Shown piece by piece: positions 9,535 through 22,588 of a DNA stretch of 64,000 nucleotides. The position numbers and the translations under genes were made by a program. The DNA is from Dipteronia dyeriana (Eukaryota > Streptophyta > Magnoliopsida > Sapindales > Sapindaceae): positions 10,488,001 through 10,552,000 of the forward strand of contig CM065296.1 of NCBI GenBank assembly GCA_032871835.1. Direction: 5' to 3'. Positions within the stretch are counted from its first letter, which is position 1. Each line of letters starts with the position of its first letter. The notes under the pieces are model-generated. The model did not search any database. It had not been told where the DNA came from and was given only the letters and a program-made list of their open reading frames with translations.

Positions 9535-11500
9535 GTGTTGAAACGTCACCTCTAAAAAGTGCTATTTATTTTTTGAGCCCTAGAATAATTATAATAGTAA
9601 ATCTCCTACACTCATCAGCCATCCTAGATACGATTTGTGTAAGTTTCTTCTTTTAGCGAGCCAAGGTGGACACTTGGACGAATAAAATTCAATGACCTAT
9701 TGCAGTTCTTGCACCAGAACACTCAAAAGTCCTCCAATGCATTGTCCAAATGCATCCTAGATCATAGCTTCGATCACATTGAAAGAGAAAGTCTCTCCTT
9801 AGCTCTTTGAAATTGAATCAGTATCATGATCTGTTCTAAAGCCAAAAGAATGCACTGGAATTTGGAATTCGTTATTTTCAGTCCCGAATATATAAAGGGA
9901 GAAGCAATAAATTGTATATAGGTTGGTTACCACATGCAATATCTTCAAAATACATGCGAAGTCTACCTGTTTATACTGGTAAACATTTGCAAGAAAAATG
10001 GTAAACATTTTTTTGCATTTAATTATTCGACACAGTATAGTGGTTTGGTTCTCTCTCTCTCGTTTTAATTGGCCTTCACATGGCTCACTTAACTTTTTTC
10101 CAAACGCATCATCCATCGCACTCGGCTCTCCCAATAAAACACCATGAAAAAAGATAAAAATGAACCAAAATTAGTAGCATTCAAACCTGTTGAGGGAGGA
10201 CTAACAAAAAACAATACAGAACAAAACCCAATTAATTAGATTAGTTTATTGTTAGAAAAAATTGTTAGAAAAATATGAGTCAGAACTGAAATTGTGTACC
10301 TTTTCTGTGATGTTCGATGTCACTATGAAATTAGGTTGAACCAAGTTATTGTCTGTAGAACAAAAATCACTACAATAATATAAAATGTGGACTTCAAGGC
10401 ACGTTACAGAAGTCGCTTTCCTTAAAACACTATTTACCCCAACCAGCTGAGTGATGCACAAGGGTTATGAAAATATGCCTCTAATATACAATGAAGCCTT
10501 AATTGTTTAATATCGTTGTGCACTAATGATTTAAACCACGAACACCGTTGATGACAAACCCGTCAAGAGACAATATTCTGTTACTGCAGTTTAATAGAAT
10601 ATTGGTAATATTATGTATGAAAAATAATGAATAAAATTAAATAATTTGAATATAATTAGAGAATTTAGATGAGAAGAATATAGGAGGAGACAGAGAAATT
10701 TGCTAAGTAAACTGGATAAGTTTTTATGTTTTGCAAGTGGTGTACATGGTCAAAGTTATAGAGTGTTATGCACTCTTTCACCAAACATTACCACTTTTCA
10801 CAGACCATTGCAACTATTAGTAAAATAGTGTATGTTAAATTTAATCTAACACAAAAATATCTCTGTATGAAAGTTACATCTTTTTGTAAGGTTGTTTCTA
10901 TTCATACAAAAAATACGACCAACACCATATTGAAAAGTTGCATCATTTCCATTCAAATTTAATTTGAAAATTCACTAACAATCCTCCACCATTTTCTAAA
11001 TAAATTTGAAAAGTCTTGCACGGGGCTTGGAAATTTTATGCATAAATGAAGGTGTCTTTCGATTGAACCTCTTACTTAGTGATACACGCAAAGTTAGTCA
11101 AGGCGGCATAGTAGGCAAGTTTTGAACCAGCGACCTTATTTGACTAACAGGATATGTCTCACACATAATCTTTCAATATCTCAAGTGTTCAAAATTGTTG
11201 ACAGGTGTAAAGGCCATACGTCTATATTTAGGATTTTCATGAACGCTTTAGAAATCATACAAATTACATAAAGGATGGCACCATCCTCAACATTTATATA
11301 GGTAGATGTTATCAGAAATGTCCCTGTAAAAACATCCTAACAAAATCTGTTATAAGTATATTAAAAGCTTATCCTTACTAGCACATACAGGTACCAAACA
11401 CTTTTACCTCTGGGACATATGTATACATATATATTATAGTGCTTGCAATCACAACTTATGATCCACTTTGCTCATTGAATCCTAGATCTTGTTGTTTCAT
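9535..11500. other. Non-coding or unrecognised sequence
   Basis: I see no ORF with a recognisable domain on either strand; the longest open stretches (9799-10134 and 10252-10461, minus) look like chance frames in AT-rich DNA. I found none of the RT or protease motifs that would be expected if the missing downstream half of the pararetrovirus lay here. The right border (~11501) is where similarity to the inner Athila-like element (from ~36403) begins abruptly. Confidence 0.5.
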
Positions 11501-12253
11501 ACTCGAACAACACGAATCCCACACCTAATGTGCTCTCATGTCGGGAACTACTAACTGTCACACATCGAGCATAATTCGCTTTGACTCTAAACCTCACGTG
11601 GACATTCTTTTTTCTTTCCTCTCGGAGTCCTAAGTTCACACTCATGCAAAGTATGCAAGGATAGAGTTATGCATGAGAATCAAATACTTGCATACAATAA
11701 GAAGTGAAACGTTATTATTTTGGTGAACTAGCCTATGAAATGAATCAAATCCCATGGACGTGGAAGATCATGCTTCAACAAACATTCTCAATCTAAATTT
11801 CATAGTAGATCATTTAGGTCTTCCTTTTGGTTGTAATGAGGCCATTGCGTGAAATGTGGTGAACGAAGAATAGGAAATGAAATTCAAAAGTCCCAGTCAT
11901 GCTAAGACACTACATGATATATACAACAATTTAGCTCTAATTGCATCACTTGACACTAGTGACTAGGCTTAACTTTTCTTTACACTTGTGCTACACATGT
12001 GTACTCTACTAGTGAGTACTTTACAATTACATACAAAACTCTTGCACCATTTGTTTTCTCACTTTAAGCTCATAAGTGCACATTTTCGCACATTACATTT
12101 TTGTGCCATTTGCCTTGCACATCTATTAATATATCTTAAGTACATGCCAACTCTTCATATTTAGAGCTTTTTCCACCTTTCAACCAAAATTAAACACTTC
12201 CTAACAAGATTGGCAACGAGGGTAGGCATGTGTTTAGAATTACACTATATGGT
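11501..12253 (-). other. 3' non-coding part of outer Athila-like element (first piece)
   Basis: It is collinear with inner-copy 36403-37152, for example 'ctcgaacaacacgaatccca', 'gaagatcatgcttcaaca' and 'ggtaggcatgtgtttag'. No ORF is convincing. It ends at the ATGGT target site of the gag-only element, and the same sequence resumes at 19330. Confidence 0.8.
12249..12253. repeat. TSD ATGGT (left) of the gag-only element
   Basis: ATGGT lies directly before the LTR start TGTAAGG and recurs at 19325-19329 directly after the 3' LTR. The inner copy shows the uninterrupted site 'ctatatggtgtaatg' near 37148-37162. Confidence 0.95.
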
Positions 12254-14449
12254 TGTAAGGACCTTGATTTTACGATTGACTTATTTCATGACAAACCACG
12301 CCATATTGGGGATGATTGTGTAATGGGTAGCTTAGGTCCTCATTGGCAAGATTCCAAGCATCACCATGACTTCAAGAAAAAAATGTATATTCTCCAGAAT
12401 TTGCCTCTTGAAGAGTTTAGGTGCACACACACAACTCATGCATGCTTTGTTGATCTTGCATTTGTGTTGATATTGTTTATATGCGTGCATCTCTTCACAA
12501 TCACACTTGCACTTCATTTATAGATTTAAGTGTGGTATTGTGTTGTGTCCGCGCTTGCACGATGGTGTGCTTGTTTTAGCACATTGAGTGACCATATGAG
12601 AAGGTATCATTCTTCTTTTGGTTTGGTTATATGGAGTAAGGTGTCTAGTTTCAAAAGAGTGTATTTCAATGATTTAAATGTTTTTCAAAAATGACCTTTG
12701 TATGGTCTTGTGACCATATCTTTTTATAAAATGATTAAAAATGAGTTTTAAAAATTTCTATACAAAGTAGACCCTTTCAAACGGTATATTATTTGTAATA
12801 TTTCATGACCATTTGGATTGGTTTTGAAATTTTCAAAGTAACCACATAAAGGGCAACTCTGTTGTTATCCATTTATGACCTTTGGTCACTCAAATGACCA
12901 TAACGTTTTCTACAGGCATCCAAATCATGTTTTGTAAACTGGAGTAGAAAGTAGACTTTCACACCTTTCCAATAGTATACTATACAAAAGGTTTAGATGT
13001 TGTTTGGTCATGTTTTGGATAGCTCGAAGTTCGAGCTGTAGTGCTGTCAGGTGTGTACCACGGTCTAGACCGCTTTTGGGGCACATGCCTAGCCAGTGAC
13101 CTTGGCAACAGTAATGTCCTGCCGTGCCACACTACCTGGATAGCTGCATAGACACTCGCCTGGCCAGCGATATGCACAGCGGTCATGACGGGATTTTGTT
13201 TCCCAAGTCCAAAACGATGCCGTTTTGTCTAGGGCTTTTACATATATGTTCTCTTCTTCTTCCTTGCCTCTTTAGAGCTCAAAGAACACATTTTTAGAGT
13301 GAGAGAACCTCCATTAGAGAGAGAAAACTTCAAGCTTTATTTTTAACTCTCCAAACCCCAAACTCATCTTCATCTTGCATTTAAACATCATTCCAAGCAT
13401 GGGTTTTCATTGATTGGTAAGTAGAACCGCCATTGCTGTTCATTTATTATTCTAGCTTACCAAGACATGTCATTTATTGCTTAAATTAGCATTTCTTCAT
13501 ATTAATTGCATATTTATTGAAATTATGACATGTTTTGGAGTTTGTATTGTGATAGCTTGCATTATTAGGTCAAATATTCCTAAATAGCTAGTCCATAAAT
13601 AGATTGACTTTGTGCATCTAGTCTAGTTTATGAATATTTATGTGTATGCCTTATTGATTGTATTTATTGATTGTAAAATATTGCCCTTGAATTTATGTTG
13701 TGACAACTTGTGTTGGTTGGACTTTTATTGACAGTTAGATTGCTAGAATCCTTTTGCATCTAATTGAGTCCTTATGTATGGGCATGTAGGCATTGTTTGA
13801 TAACTAGGTTATTGTGTTGCATTATCTACACCTAGTTAATGTTTAGTCTAACATATTTTGTATTGAGCATTCATTGATTGTTCACTTAGACCATATACTC
13901 TTCATAAAATCAAAGTCTTGTGGCTTCTAGGTGAAGTTTCACAAGCAAGTTAAGTCTTACAACCAAGGGTAGGTTGGCAAGCAATTGGTCGTGTATCCAC
14001 TGTAAAAGGCCTGCAGGGTAAAGTAAGAGGTGCTCATGCCAAGAGTAGTGGATCAGAGGATATCACCAGGGATTGAGCCAATAGTAGTGGATCAGAGGAT
14101 ATCACCAGGGATTGAACCAAGAGTGGTGAGTTGTAGTGGCCATAGCCTGAGGTTGTCGAGAGTGAGAGTCCGAGTATCACTTGAGGGTGTAACTCTTTAC
14201 TCATATAATGGATTTTTGCGATCGATTGTGGCGCACTTAACAGCCCATGGTTTTTCCCATTTGGAGGGTTTCCACATATACATCTTGTGTTGTTTATATA
14301 TCCGCCCTTTACACTTGATTTTGTATGTTTATTTTGTTTGGTGAATTTTGAATATTGGTTAATCAAGAATAATTGGTAATTGACTTGGTTAAAACCTATT
14401 CACCCCCTCCTTCTAGGTTATTAGACACACACTTCTTATGGAACTTTCA
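12254..14449 (+). repeat. 5' LTR of gag-only element (2196 bp)
   Basis: Runs TGTAAGGACC...GAACTTTCA. The 3' LTR (17204-19324) is collinear and I estimate roughly 90% identity by eye, with small indels, so the insertion is not recent. A promoter is likely near 13230-13260 ('cttttacatatatgttctc'), but no strong TATA consensus decides it. Confidence 0.9.
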
Positions 14450-14451
14450 AT

Positions 14452-14463
14452 TAGTATCAGAGC
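14452..14463 (+). promoter_or_regulatory. Primer-binding site (initiator tRNA-Met type)
   Basis: TAGTATCAGAGC lies 2 bp after the LTR end. It differs by one base from TGGTATCAGAGC, the complement of the plant initiator tRNA-Met 3' end. Confidence 0.9.
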
Positions 14464-14645
14464 GGGTTCTTAGACATACTTAGGTGATCCAAGCTCTTGT
14501 TTGTGTGTCTCGCATTTGTTTGCATTTAATTGTTGCATTCATTTGTATTCATCTCATTCATTAAACACCATGAGTGGTATTGAGATGTTATAGGGAGATT
14601 TGACCTCCAAATTTAGAGAGGAAGGAATATGACTCCAATGAGGAG

Positions 14646-15881
14646 ATGACTCTCATGGTTGAGAGATTTAGGAGATTTACAAAATCTCACATGAAGAGTA
14701 TGACCACTAATGTGAAAGAGGACAAAAGGATGAACTCCAAAGTGAATGAGGCAAAGAAGAAGACCTTGTTCAAGAATAGTGAAGAGCATGTGCTTAACTT
14801 TACAGCCTTGGTTGCTTCCTATGTGGAAGATTTTGGTATGGAAACAAGTGACCAAGGCAAAGGTCTTAATGAGGGAATTGACTCAATTGAGGAATGTCAA
14901 GTGACCCTTCTCAAAGTTTTGAAAGAAAATGAAGAGCTTTTCAAGGAGAATGAGACTTTGAGAATATGGGAGATTTTCTCGGAGGAAAAGATCCGTACCT
15001 TTGAAGATAGCAAGCAAAATAGTCAAAATCAACTTCATCGGTACAAAGAGATCATGGAAGACCAAATGGAAGACATCTCCATTCTTGTCTCCAAATGGAA
15101 GACCATGGAGAAAGTGACCTCCATTGATGACTCCTTGATGACGGATAAGATTGATGCGTCTAAATATGAGAAGGAGATTGAAGATTGCCACCAAAGGATG
15201 AAGGCAATGAAAGATGAGCTTGCCAACAAAGAAAACCCCTTGAAAATTTTCAAGGAAAGAGAGATGAGGTACCTTGAAGAATTAAGGAAGGCCAAGGTCA
15301 AACATCCTTAACCTCAAGGCAAGATCAAAGCTTCATCTAAGAAATCTTCAACTCAAGAAAAGTCCACATAAGCCTTGGAATCTCAATCAAAGCCTAGGCG
15401 ATCCAAGAAAGAAGGACAATCCCTTAAGAAGTATATCACCTCCTCCAACAAGTCAACTATGAGGAAAGAAGGTAATCACAAAAAGCATGACCAACCAAGG
15501 AGGCAAGTTCAATCGACTCAACCACCTCGACAAGCAAAACCACAAAGGTGCCGCAAATCGGCTCAAGCTCCAAGGTGAAGCAAACCGATGCACGATCAAA
15601 GACAACCTCATCAACATGGCGATGCTCGGATGAGATCACAATGCAATGGTATAAATTCTTACTTTGTACCTACTTGTCATTTTTATGATATGATTGGTCA
15701 CTTAAGACCAAAGTGCTTTAAATATATTGAGAGGTGTAGGTTAGAGAGCATAAAAGATAAACGGTTGAAAAAGAGGGCTTGCTTGTATGAACCTAGGGAA
15801 CTTAGAAAAATGTCTTTGACCATTAAAAATGATAAAGTGGAACCTAGGTGGGTTATAAAGAATGAACCCCGCTGGCCTTAG
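14646..15881 (+). pseudogene. Broken gag of the gag-only element
   Basis: One frame runs from ATG 14646 to the TAG ending at 15881, interrupted by three stops: TAA at 15309-15311, TAA at 15369-15371 and TGA at 15576-15578. The first 221 codons are Lys/Glu-rich with a long coiled-coil-like region. The next part is strongly basic (Lys, Arg, Gln, Ser). Near 15666-15710 is a C-x3-Y-x4-H-x4-C sequence (CHFYDMIGHLRPKC), a CCHC zinc knuckle whose second Cys is now Tyr. The size and order resemble a shortened copia-type gag in which the capsid part is hard to recognise. It should bind nucleic acid and form particles in trans; this is inference. Confidence 0.75.
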
Positions 15882-17190
15882 TGCCCATGAGACACCCTTA
15901 AATGAAACTAGGTCATTTGGACTTGGTAGGTCTATAGTGGATCATGCCTCCCGTTGACTTGGTTTGATTTGACCCATTTTGAAGAGCTCAAGCAAAGAGA
16001 GCGAACTTGCATAATTTACTATGTGCAAAAAGTTGATTAATTTTATGCTCTTTCATTAATTGCTTGAGATTCTTGGTTGCATATATATGCTTATATGGTT
16101 TTTTTTAATAAGTGTGCAACATTGCTTTACTTGCAATCCATGTCATATTTATGTTCAAACGTGCATTTTTGGACTAGGAGATTTAATTGGGAAAGTACAT
16201 TTGAATGACTTGAAATTTATCTCCATGACATGCGAACTTGCTTATTATGACATGCGAACTTGCTTATTATGACATGCTTAAAATGATATGCATGAATTGA
16301 GTTTGAATGCTTTAATGTGAATGTATGAGAGTGCAAATGAGAAGCCTAATCAATAAGGATCTTATATCCGCACAATTAATAAGGATTTTATATCCAAATT
16401 AGTCTTCTCTCTTTTCTTAATGGTGAAACAAGACTACTATCATACGGATAATAATCCGGAAAAAATAAAAAGGGTGCAATAGTCGCTCATGTCTTGATTT
16501 GCCTTTAAGGATTGATATAGTTGCTTTATTTTCAAAATTTTGAAACTATATCTTGTTTGCGTATGACAAAATGGTACAAATTGGTTTGAACTCTTTTGGA
16601 AACCCTTTTGATGTTTGCTTTGCCAAATACCACTTGTTTTGGATTTGAATGCAATATGTCTTGCTTGAAAAACAACAATTTCACACATTTTCTTTAAATA
16701 AAAATCCTTGAATCTCTCTCAATTACTTAAGTTGTATAAAGTTTGTGTATATGATTATGCATTGTTCTTGTGCGAATAGCTCTCTTTGCTAAAGCAACCC
16801 GATAGGGGGAGCTCCTTTGCCTATCTCAAGACAAAAATAGGGAGAAGTCTTGAGAAATATAGGGGAGCATTGGTTATGCTTTGGGGAGAGATCATGAGAG
16901 AGAGTAACCCATTTAGGGGGAGAATTGCACATGCATTTGTTTATATTGCTTTATTGAGTGCAATTGCTTTTTATATTTTTTCACTTCACATGCACTTGCT
17001 CTTGGAAAGTGCTTTTATGTTATTGTGTGTAGGTATGATGATCTACTAAGAGATTGGAGACCTTGAAGACTTAGAATATTAGGTATCTGTTTTTGTAATG
17101 TAGAATGGAATCTCATGGACAAAAGCTAGAATTTTTTTTAAATTTTTGTGAGGAATTATTTCTGAGTGGTTGTTTTTTCATAAAATAGCC
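15882..17190 (+). other. Non-coding 3' part of gag-only element
   Basis: AT-rich with no recognisable domain; the small open stretches at 16060-16272 and 16786-17049 look like chance. It contains a 23-bp tandem pair 'gacatgcgaacttgcttatt...' near 16226-16271. It ends at the PPT. Confidence 0.6.
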
Positions 17191-17202
17191 AAAGGGGGGA
17201 GA
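17191..17202 (+). promoter_or_regulatory. Polypurine tract
   Basis: AAAGGGGGGAGA, one base before the 3' LTR start TGTAAGG, as expected for the plus-strand primer. Confidence 0.92.
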
Positions 17203-17203
17203 T

Positions 17204-19324
17204 TGTAAGGACCTTGATTTTATGATTGGCTTATTTAATGACAAACCACACCACATTAGGGATGATTGTGTAATGGGTAGCTTAGGTCCTTAATGGCAAT
17301 CTTCCAAGCATTTCCATGACTTCAAGAGCAAAAGGTATATTCACTTGATTTTGCCTCTTGAAAAGTTTAGGTGCATATACACACCTTATGCATGCTTTGT
17401 TGATCTTGCATTTGTGTTGATGTTGTTTATATGTGTGCATCTTTTCACAATCACTCATGCACTTCATTTATATATTTAAGTGTGGTATTGTGTTGTGTCC
17501 GCGCTTGCACGATTGTGTGCATGTTTTAGCACGTTGAGTGACCATATGAGAAGGTCTCATTCGTCTCTTGGTTTGATTATATGTAGTAAGGTGTCTAGTT
17601 TCAAAAGAGTGTATTTCAATGATTTAAATGTTTTTCAAAACTGACATTTGCATGGTTTTGTGACCATATATTTTTATAAAATGATTAAAAATGAGTTTCA
17701 AAAATATCTGTACAAAGTATACCCTTTCCAATGGTATATTATTCGTAATATTTCATGACCGTTTGGATTGGTTTTGAAATCTCCAAAGTAACCACAAAAA
17801 AGGGCAACTTTGTTGTTATATGTTTCTGACCTTTGGTCGCTCAAATGACCATAACTTTTTCTACAGACATCTAAATCATGTTTTGTAAATTAGAGTAGAA
17901 AGTAGACTTCCATACCTTTCCAACGGTATATTATACAAAAGGTTTGGATGTCGTTTGGTCATATTTTGGGTCACTCGAAGCTCGAGCTGTTGTGTTATCA
18001 GGTGTGTACTGCGTTCAAAACCGCTTTTGGGGCACATGCCTAGCCAACGACCTAGGCAGTAGTAATGTCCAGCCTGGACAGCTGCATAGACACTTACCTG
18101 GCTAGCGGTATGCACAACGGTCATGATGGGATTTTGTTTCCCAAGTCCAAAACGATGTCGTTTTGTCTAGGGCTTTTACATATATGTTCTCTTCTTTTTC
18201 CTTGCCTCTTTAGAGCTCAAATAATAGATTTTTAGAGTGAGAGAACCTCCATTAGAGAGAGTAAGCTTCAAGCTTTATTTTTAACTCTCCAAACCCTAAA
18301 ATCATCTTCATCTTGCATTCAAGCATCATTCCAAGCATGAGTTTTCATTGATTGGTAAGTAGAACCACCATTGTTGTTCATTTATTGTTCTAGCTTACCA
18401 AGACATGTCATTTATTGCTTAAATTAGCATTTCTTGCGTATTTATTGAAATTATGACATGTTTTGGGGTTTGTATTGTGATACCTTGCATTATTAGATCA
18501 TTTATGCCTAAATAGCTAATCCATGAATGTTCATGTATACATAATTGATGATTATGTTGACTTTATGTATCTAGTCTAGTTTATGAATATTTATATGTAT
18601 GCCTCATTGATTGCATTTATTGATTGCAAAATATTGCCCTTGATTATATGTTGTGACAACTTGTGTTCGTTGGACTTTTATTGACAGTTAGGTTGCTAGA
18701 ATCCTTTTGCATCTAATTCAGTCCTTATGTATGGGCATGTAGGCATTGTTTGCTAACTAGGTTATTGTATTGCATTATCTACACCTAGTTAAGCACTGTA
18801 TGTTTGGTCTAACATATTTTTCATTAAGCATTCACTGATTGTTTACTTAGACCATATACTCTTCATAGAGTCAAAGTCTTGTGGCTTTTAGGTGAAGTTG
18901 CACAAGCAAGTCAAGTCTTGCAACCAAGGTAGGTTGGAAAACAATTGGTCGGGTATCCACTGTAAAATGCCCGAGGGGTAGAGTAGGAGGTGCTCACGCC
19001 AAGAGTAGTGGATCAGGGGATATCTCTAGGGGTCGAACCAAGAGTGGTGAGTTGTAGTGGCTATAGCCTGAGGTTGTCGAGAGTGAGAGTCTGAGCATCA
19101 CTTAAGGGTGTAACTTTTTACTCATTTAGTGGATTTCTACGATCGAGTGTGGCGCACTTAACAGCCCGTGGTTTTTTCCACACTTTACACTAGATGTTGT
19201 ATGTTTTTTTATTGGGTGAATTTGAATATTGACTAATCAAGAAAAATTGGTAATTGACTTGATTAAAACCTATTCACCCCCCTCCCTCTAGGTTATTAGA
19301 CACACACTTCTTAGGGAACTTTCA
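17204..19324 (+). repeat. 3' LTR of gag-only element (2121 bp)
   Basis: Starts TGTAAGGACC, ends GGAACTTTCA, followed directly by the ATGGT duplication (19325-19329). It is 75 bp shorter than the 5' LTR because of small indels, for example the missing 'catttggagggtttcc' block near 19180. Confidence 0.92.
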
Positions 19325-20214
19325 ATGGTGTAATGCGGTTCCAAAAGAATGGTAAGTGTTTGGCCTCAAAATTGGCTTGAGAGCATACAAATAGGGATGT
19401 GGAATGTGTTTAGGATAATTTAAGCAGTTAAGCACACACCTTGCCTAAAACTATTTCCACCATTTCAACTATCAAGGGAATGTAAGTATCCGTTAAGCAA
19501 TCCATAAATATAAGGAAATGAGATGTCCTATGCAAATGATGTGTGTGACGTGATACGTGTTTAAGATGAAACAATGATAACACTTAAATGCGCTTTTTAG
19601 GCTTGTGTTTGGGAACTCACTGGGTGGTCTCCACTATTAAAACAAGGTGTTTGAGCACAGAGTTCTCTTAACTTTAACACAAAAGGATGTAGCACATGAA
19701 GTGCAAGTGAGGCCCTACAGCGACCACAAGATGCTTAACTGAGCACGTGATGCATAAATCAACTCTCATATAAACATAACTCTATGCATCTCATCAAAAC
19801 TATTTAAAGCTCAAAAAATTTGGCCATATAAAATTTTGAAAAATTGGACTAAAAAAGACTTGAAATAATAAAAACATAAAACAACAGCATTGGCACCCCC
19901 AAACCTAAACTCAACATTGTCTCCAATGTTAATAATGAGAGCCCCGTTAGAAATGCGCCTACACCACAAACAAACACAACATTTAAACTAAACAGAAAAC
20001 ACACAAAAGCTCGATAAAGATTGCATGTAAAAGCTCTTCAAGGCAAGTAAACATCAACCATAACACTATACATCGCACACCCTTATTCTAAACACAAATA
20101 AAATAAAATAAAATAAAATAATGCAAATGTACCACTACGATAGAAATCAAATAATAAGAGTAATTAAAGCAAGTACATAATATAACTAAAAGTAGTAAAA
20201 CAAACAAAAAAAGT
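19325..20214 (-). other. 3' non-coding part of outer Athila-like element (second piece)
   Basis: Collinear with inner-copy 37153-38100 ('ggtgtaatg...', 'gtgtttggcc', 'aaaaggatg', 'cttaaactaaa'). AT-rich, with an (AAATA)n run at about 20096-20121. No gene. Confidence 0.75.
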
Positions 20215-21740
20215 CTAGCTACACAAGAACAACTCATAGCTTAATATTAAGGTGGTGGTGGTGGTGGTGGTGGTGGTGGCCACGAGGGTTCGAGCATAAG
20301 TTTCTAACCAAATGTTGTTGTTACTGCTCTGTCCTCTGTTTCCTTTCTCGATATCTCCATGACAATTTGGACAGCAGCTTCCTCATTTTAAACTACTGGT
20401 CCGACGATCGGGTGAATTGGGAACTGGGACTGGAATCCTGATCCTGAAGCTGAACCTGGAACCATGGATAGAGAGGTCAAAAATCTTATACTGGAGGTGT
20501 GGGTTGGTAATCTAAAGCTGGATATAGGTGCCACGATATAGAACCGGCTATATCTCTCTCTTATATGGTCGGAGGTTGAGCTTCTGTCTCAATTCGATAA
20601 TATCATACCGGAACCCTACATCGACCAAATCTATCTTGGCAATAAACCTCTGCTCCATCCACCACATATGTTGCAGTATTGAGTCACGGGTCTCACTATG
20701 GAGATTCTTATCATTCCCTATACACTTGTCCGGATCCTCATCCAAATCGTCCTCTGTCCGCTCACCCTGGTCGGATCCCATGTCCTCCTAATCTAACTAA
20801 TCATGGCCCACTCTGGCCTTTTTCTCCTTAGGCCAAATGCCTTCTCCTTTATTGGGTCTCATCATACCTCATCCGAGAAATAGTGAATACCATGTATTGA
20901 TTCCAAAGTCAGGTCCAGTCTCTACAAACTCATCAGCCAATATTTTAACTCCCGTATCCTAGCCGAAAAAGGTTATCAGTCAAGGGAACACCATTGCTTC
21001 ATTCCCTGCCTTATCTCTCGCTGCCTTGTGAATCTCCATTTTCCCAATCACCCCCATATTGAGAGGATGTCCATGTTGAGGCAATAAAGAAAGGTGGCCA
21101 CATCATAGGCCACTATAGTGTTATGCCCACACGGCATCAATGAGTGCGAAATGAAGATGTTCTAGAAAGAAAACTCTATCAACAAATTCTTCTGCTTGAT
21201 CGGTTTGGATCTCGAATTCCAAAACTCCATCGATCGAATAACCAGGCTGTTGTCTAGGTCAATGTTCATCTTAGTGAAAATGTCTAGCTGAGGGACCCTT
21301 TTGAACATGGGAACTGTGTAATCCAGAAGTATGGTCCTAAAGTGCCTGTTAATGTCTCTTGCGTTGATGCCTACTGCTTTACCACGAACCAACACCGGAC
21401 TCCCTAAATTATAATTATGCTTGATTACCCCTGTATAAAATTCCTTTACAATCTGAGGGCATTGATTGGTAGGCCTCTGAACAAAGGTGTCCCAACCTCG
21501 GGCCCTAACCATCTCAGGAATCGAAGTCTTATGCAACCCACTCAGGTTGATCCCCCTCTCAGGTATGAACTTTTTCCCACTGAATTTTGCTTTCCTAGTC
21601 GAAAAATCGAGGTTTTCGGTACAAGGTGGAATCTACCTCTTACCCTTCTTTTGGCCCTTTTTCGGCCTCATATTTCTACTGGAATCCTCTATCTCACTAC
21701 AACTGGAATCTACCCTAGTTATCTGCGTGGTTCTAGCCAT
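20215..21740 (-). pseudogene. ORF2 of outer Athila-like element: 'putative plant transposon protein'-like
   Basis: The frame reads from ATG 21740 down to TAG 20215-20217 (~508 codons) with several stops. The N-terminus has a basic, NLS-like patch (RPKKGQKKGKR). The longest open part, 21162-21536, contains RGWDTFV, then EFYTGVI, SPVLVRGKAVGI and FWNS, resembling the plant-specific domain annotated as 'putative plant transposon protein' (Pfam Transposase_32; assigned from memory of the family pattern). The C-terminal part is acidic (20700-20781), then has IDLVDVGFRYDIIELR, and ends in a Thr run encoded by the GGT repeat. The same ORF occurs in the inner copy. Function is unknown; it is not pol. 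Confidence 0.65.
20251..20279. repeat. (GGT)n trinucleotide repeat
   Basis: 29 bp of GGT units, encoding a poly-Thr tail in ORF2 on the minus strand. The inner copy has a shorter version near 38109-38120. Confidence 0.95.
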
Positions 21741-22298
21741 TACAACACCCAGAAAAACTTTGTCACTTCAATTTGGATCACACAATCGGGCAACACTCCG
21801 GCATAACTCACACAATTCCGGTATTTTGATACACCACGGATACCACAAACCACCACCACAATCATAATATATGCAATAAAACACTACAAGACATTAATTA
21901 CCAATAATCTCGAAATTTACCCCTAAATGTGCCCTAAATCCTATAAACTCAACCAATTTCACCTACAAATCCTCCAAAAACACGAAATCACTACAAAAGA
22001 TGTTTCAATAAGCTTCAGAAACAAAAACCCACACTTAAATTCACACAAAAAATCACAATATTGCTTCAACTCCAAAGGTTTCGAAAATTCCCCAAATCGA
22101 CCCTAGAATGTGTAAACGAAGGTAGAACTAGGGATTTGGGACTAGCAAGGGCCACAAGTAAGTGAAAAAAAAAAATTACCGATTACGTGGGTTGCAAATC
22201 TTCGATGTCGCGTGGAGGGAGAATTGGTCACGATTGAGGTTTTAATTTTAGGTGAGAGGCTGCCGTACCACGAACAGTCGCTTTTATAGCATGTGCTT

Positions 22299-22348
22299 GT
22301 CGCGGTCATATTGTCACCGTCATCCATGACATAATTCAACACCGCGAC
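22299..22348. repeat. Inverted module 1 (GTCGCGG...CCGCGAC)
   Basis: Perfect 7-bp inverted ends around a 36-bp centre that contains 'gtcatccatgac'. It is the longest of five related modules in the outer element. Confidence 0.7.
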
Positions 22349-22463
22349 AATAAACGATGTTGTTTTTGCTTCTAAAATTCTAGTGTCGCAGTTATGCAAC
22401 CACATGACTTATTGAGGGACACATCAAGCGATAGCAATCCATTGAATGTGTCATGTGGTTTTT

Positions 22464-22499
22464 GTCATGGTCATCCATGAAGGAAATCATAACCGTGAC
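22464..22499. repeat. Inverted module 2 (GTCATGG...CCGTGAC)
   Basis: 36 bp with 7-bp inverted ends and one mismatch; the centre starts 'tcatccatga'. Confidence 0.7.
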
Positions 22500-22588
22500 A
22501 CACCATTGTTTCCTCGTTGAATCTTCATGTTTGGCACATCCAGCGATGCACAGGTGACAACAACTCCTCTTTGTTGTCGCGTGGCATT

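Larger units (their letters stand above)
12254..19324 (+). mobile_element. Gag-only LTR retrotransposon (TR-GAG type), 7.07 kb
   Basis: A complete element: 5' LTR 12254-14449, PBS 14452-14463, internal region 14450-17203 with only a broken gag, PPT 17191-17202 and 3' LTR 17204-19324, flanked by ATGGT on both sides. No protease, integrase, RT or RNase H is present in the 2.75-kb internal part, so it must have moved with enzymes from another element. Large LTRs around a short gag-bearing interior match the published TR-GAG class. The zinc-knuckle style suggests relation to Ty1/copia gag (inference). A solo LTR of this family lies at 52164-54350. Confidence 0.9.

Noticed and set aside
9799..10461. 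Minus ORFs as candidates for the missing pararetroviral RT or protease
   Set aside because: No RT, RNase H or protease motif can be seen, and the sequence is AT-rich and irregular.
21417..21867. Plus-strand ORFs of 126-129 codons
   Set aside because: They are shadows of the minus-strand ORF2, which shows conserved protein similarity in the inner copy.
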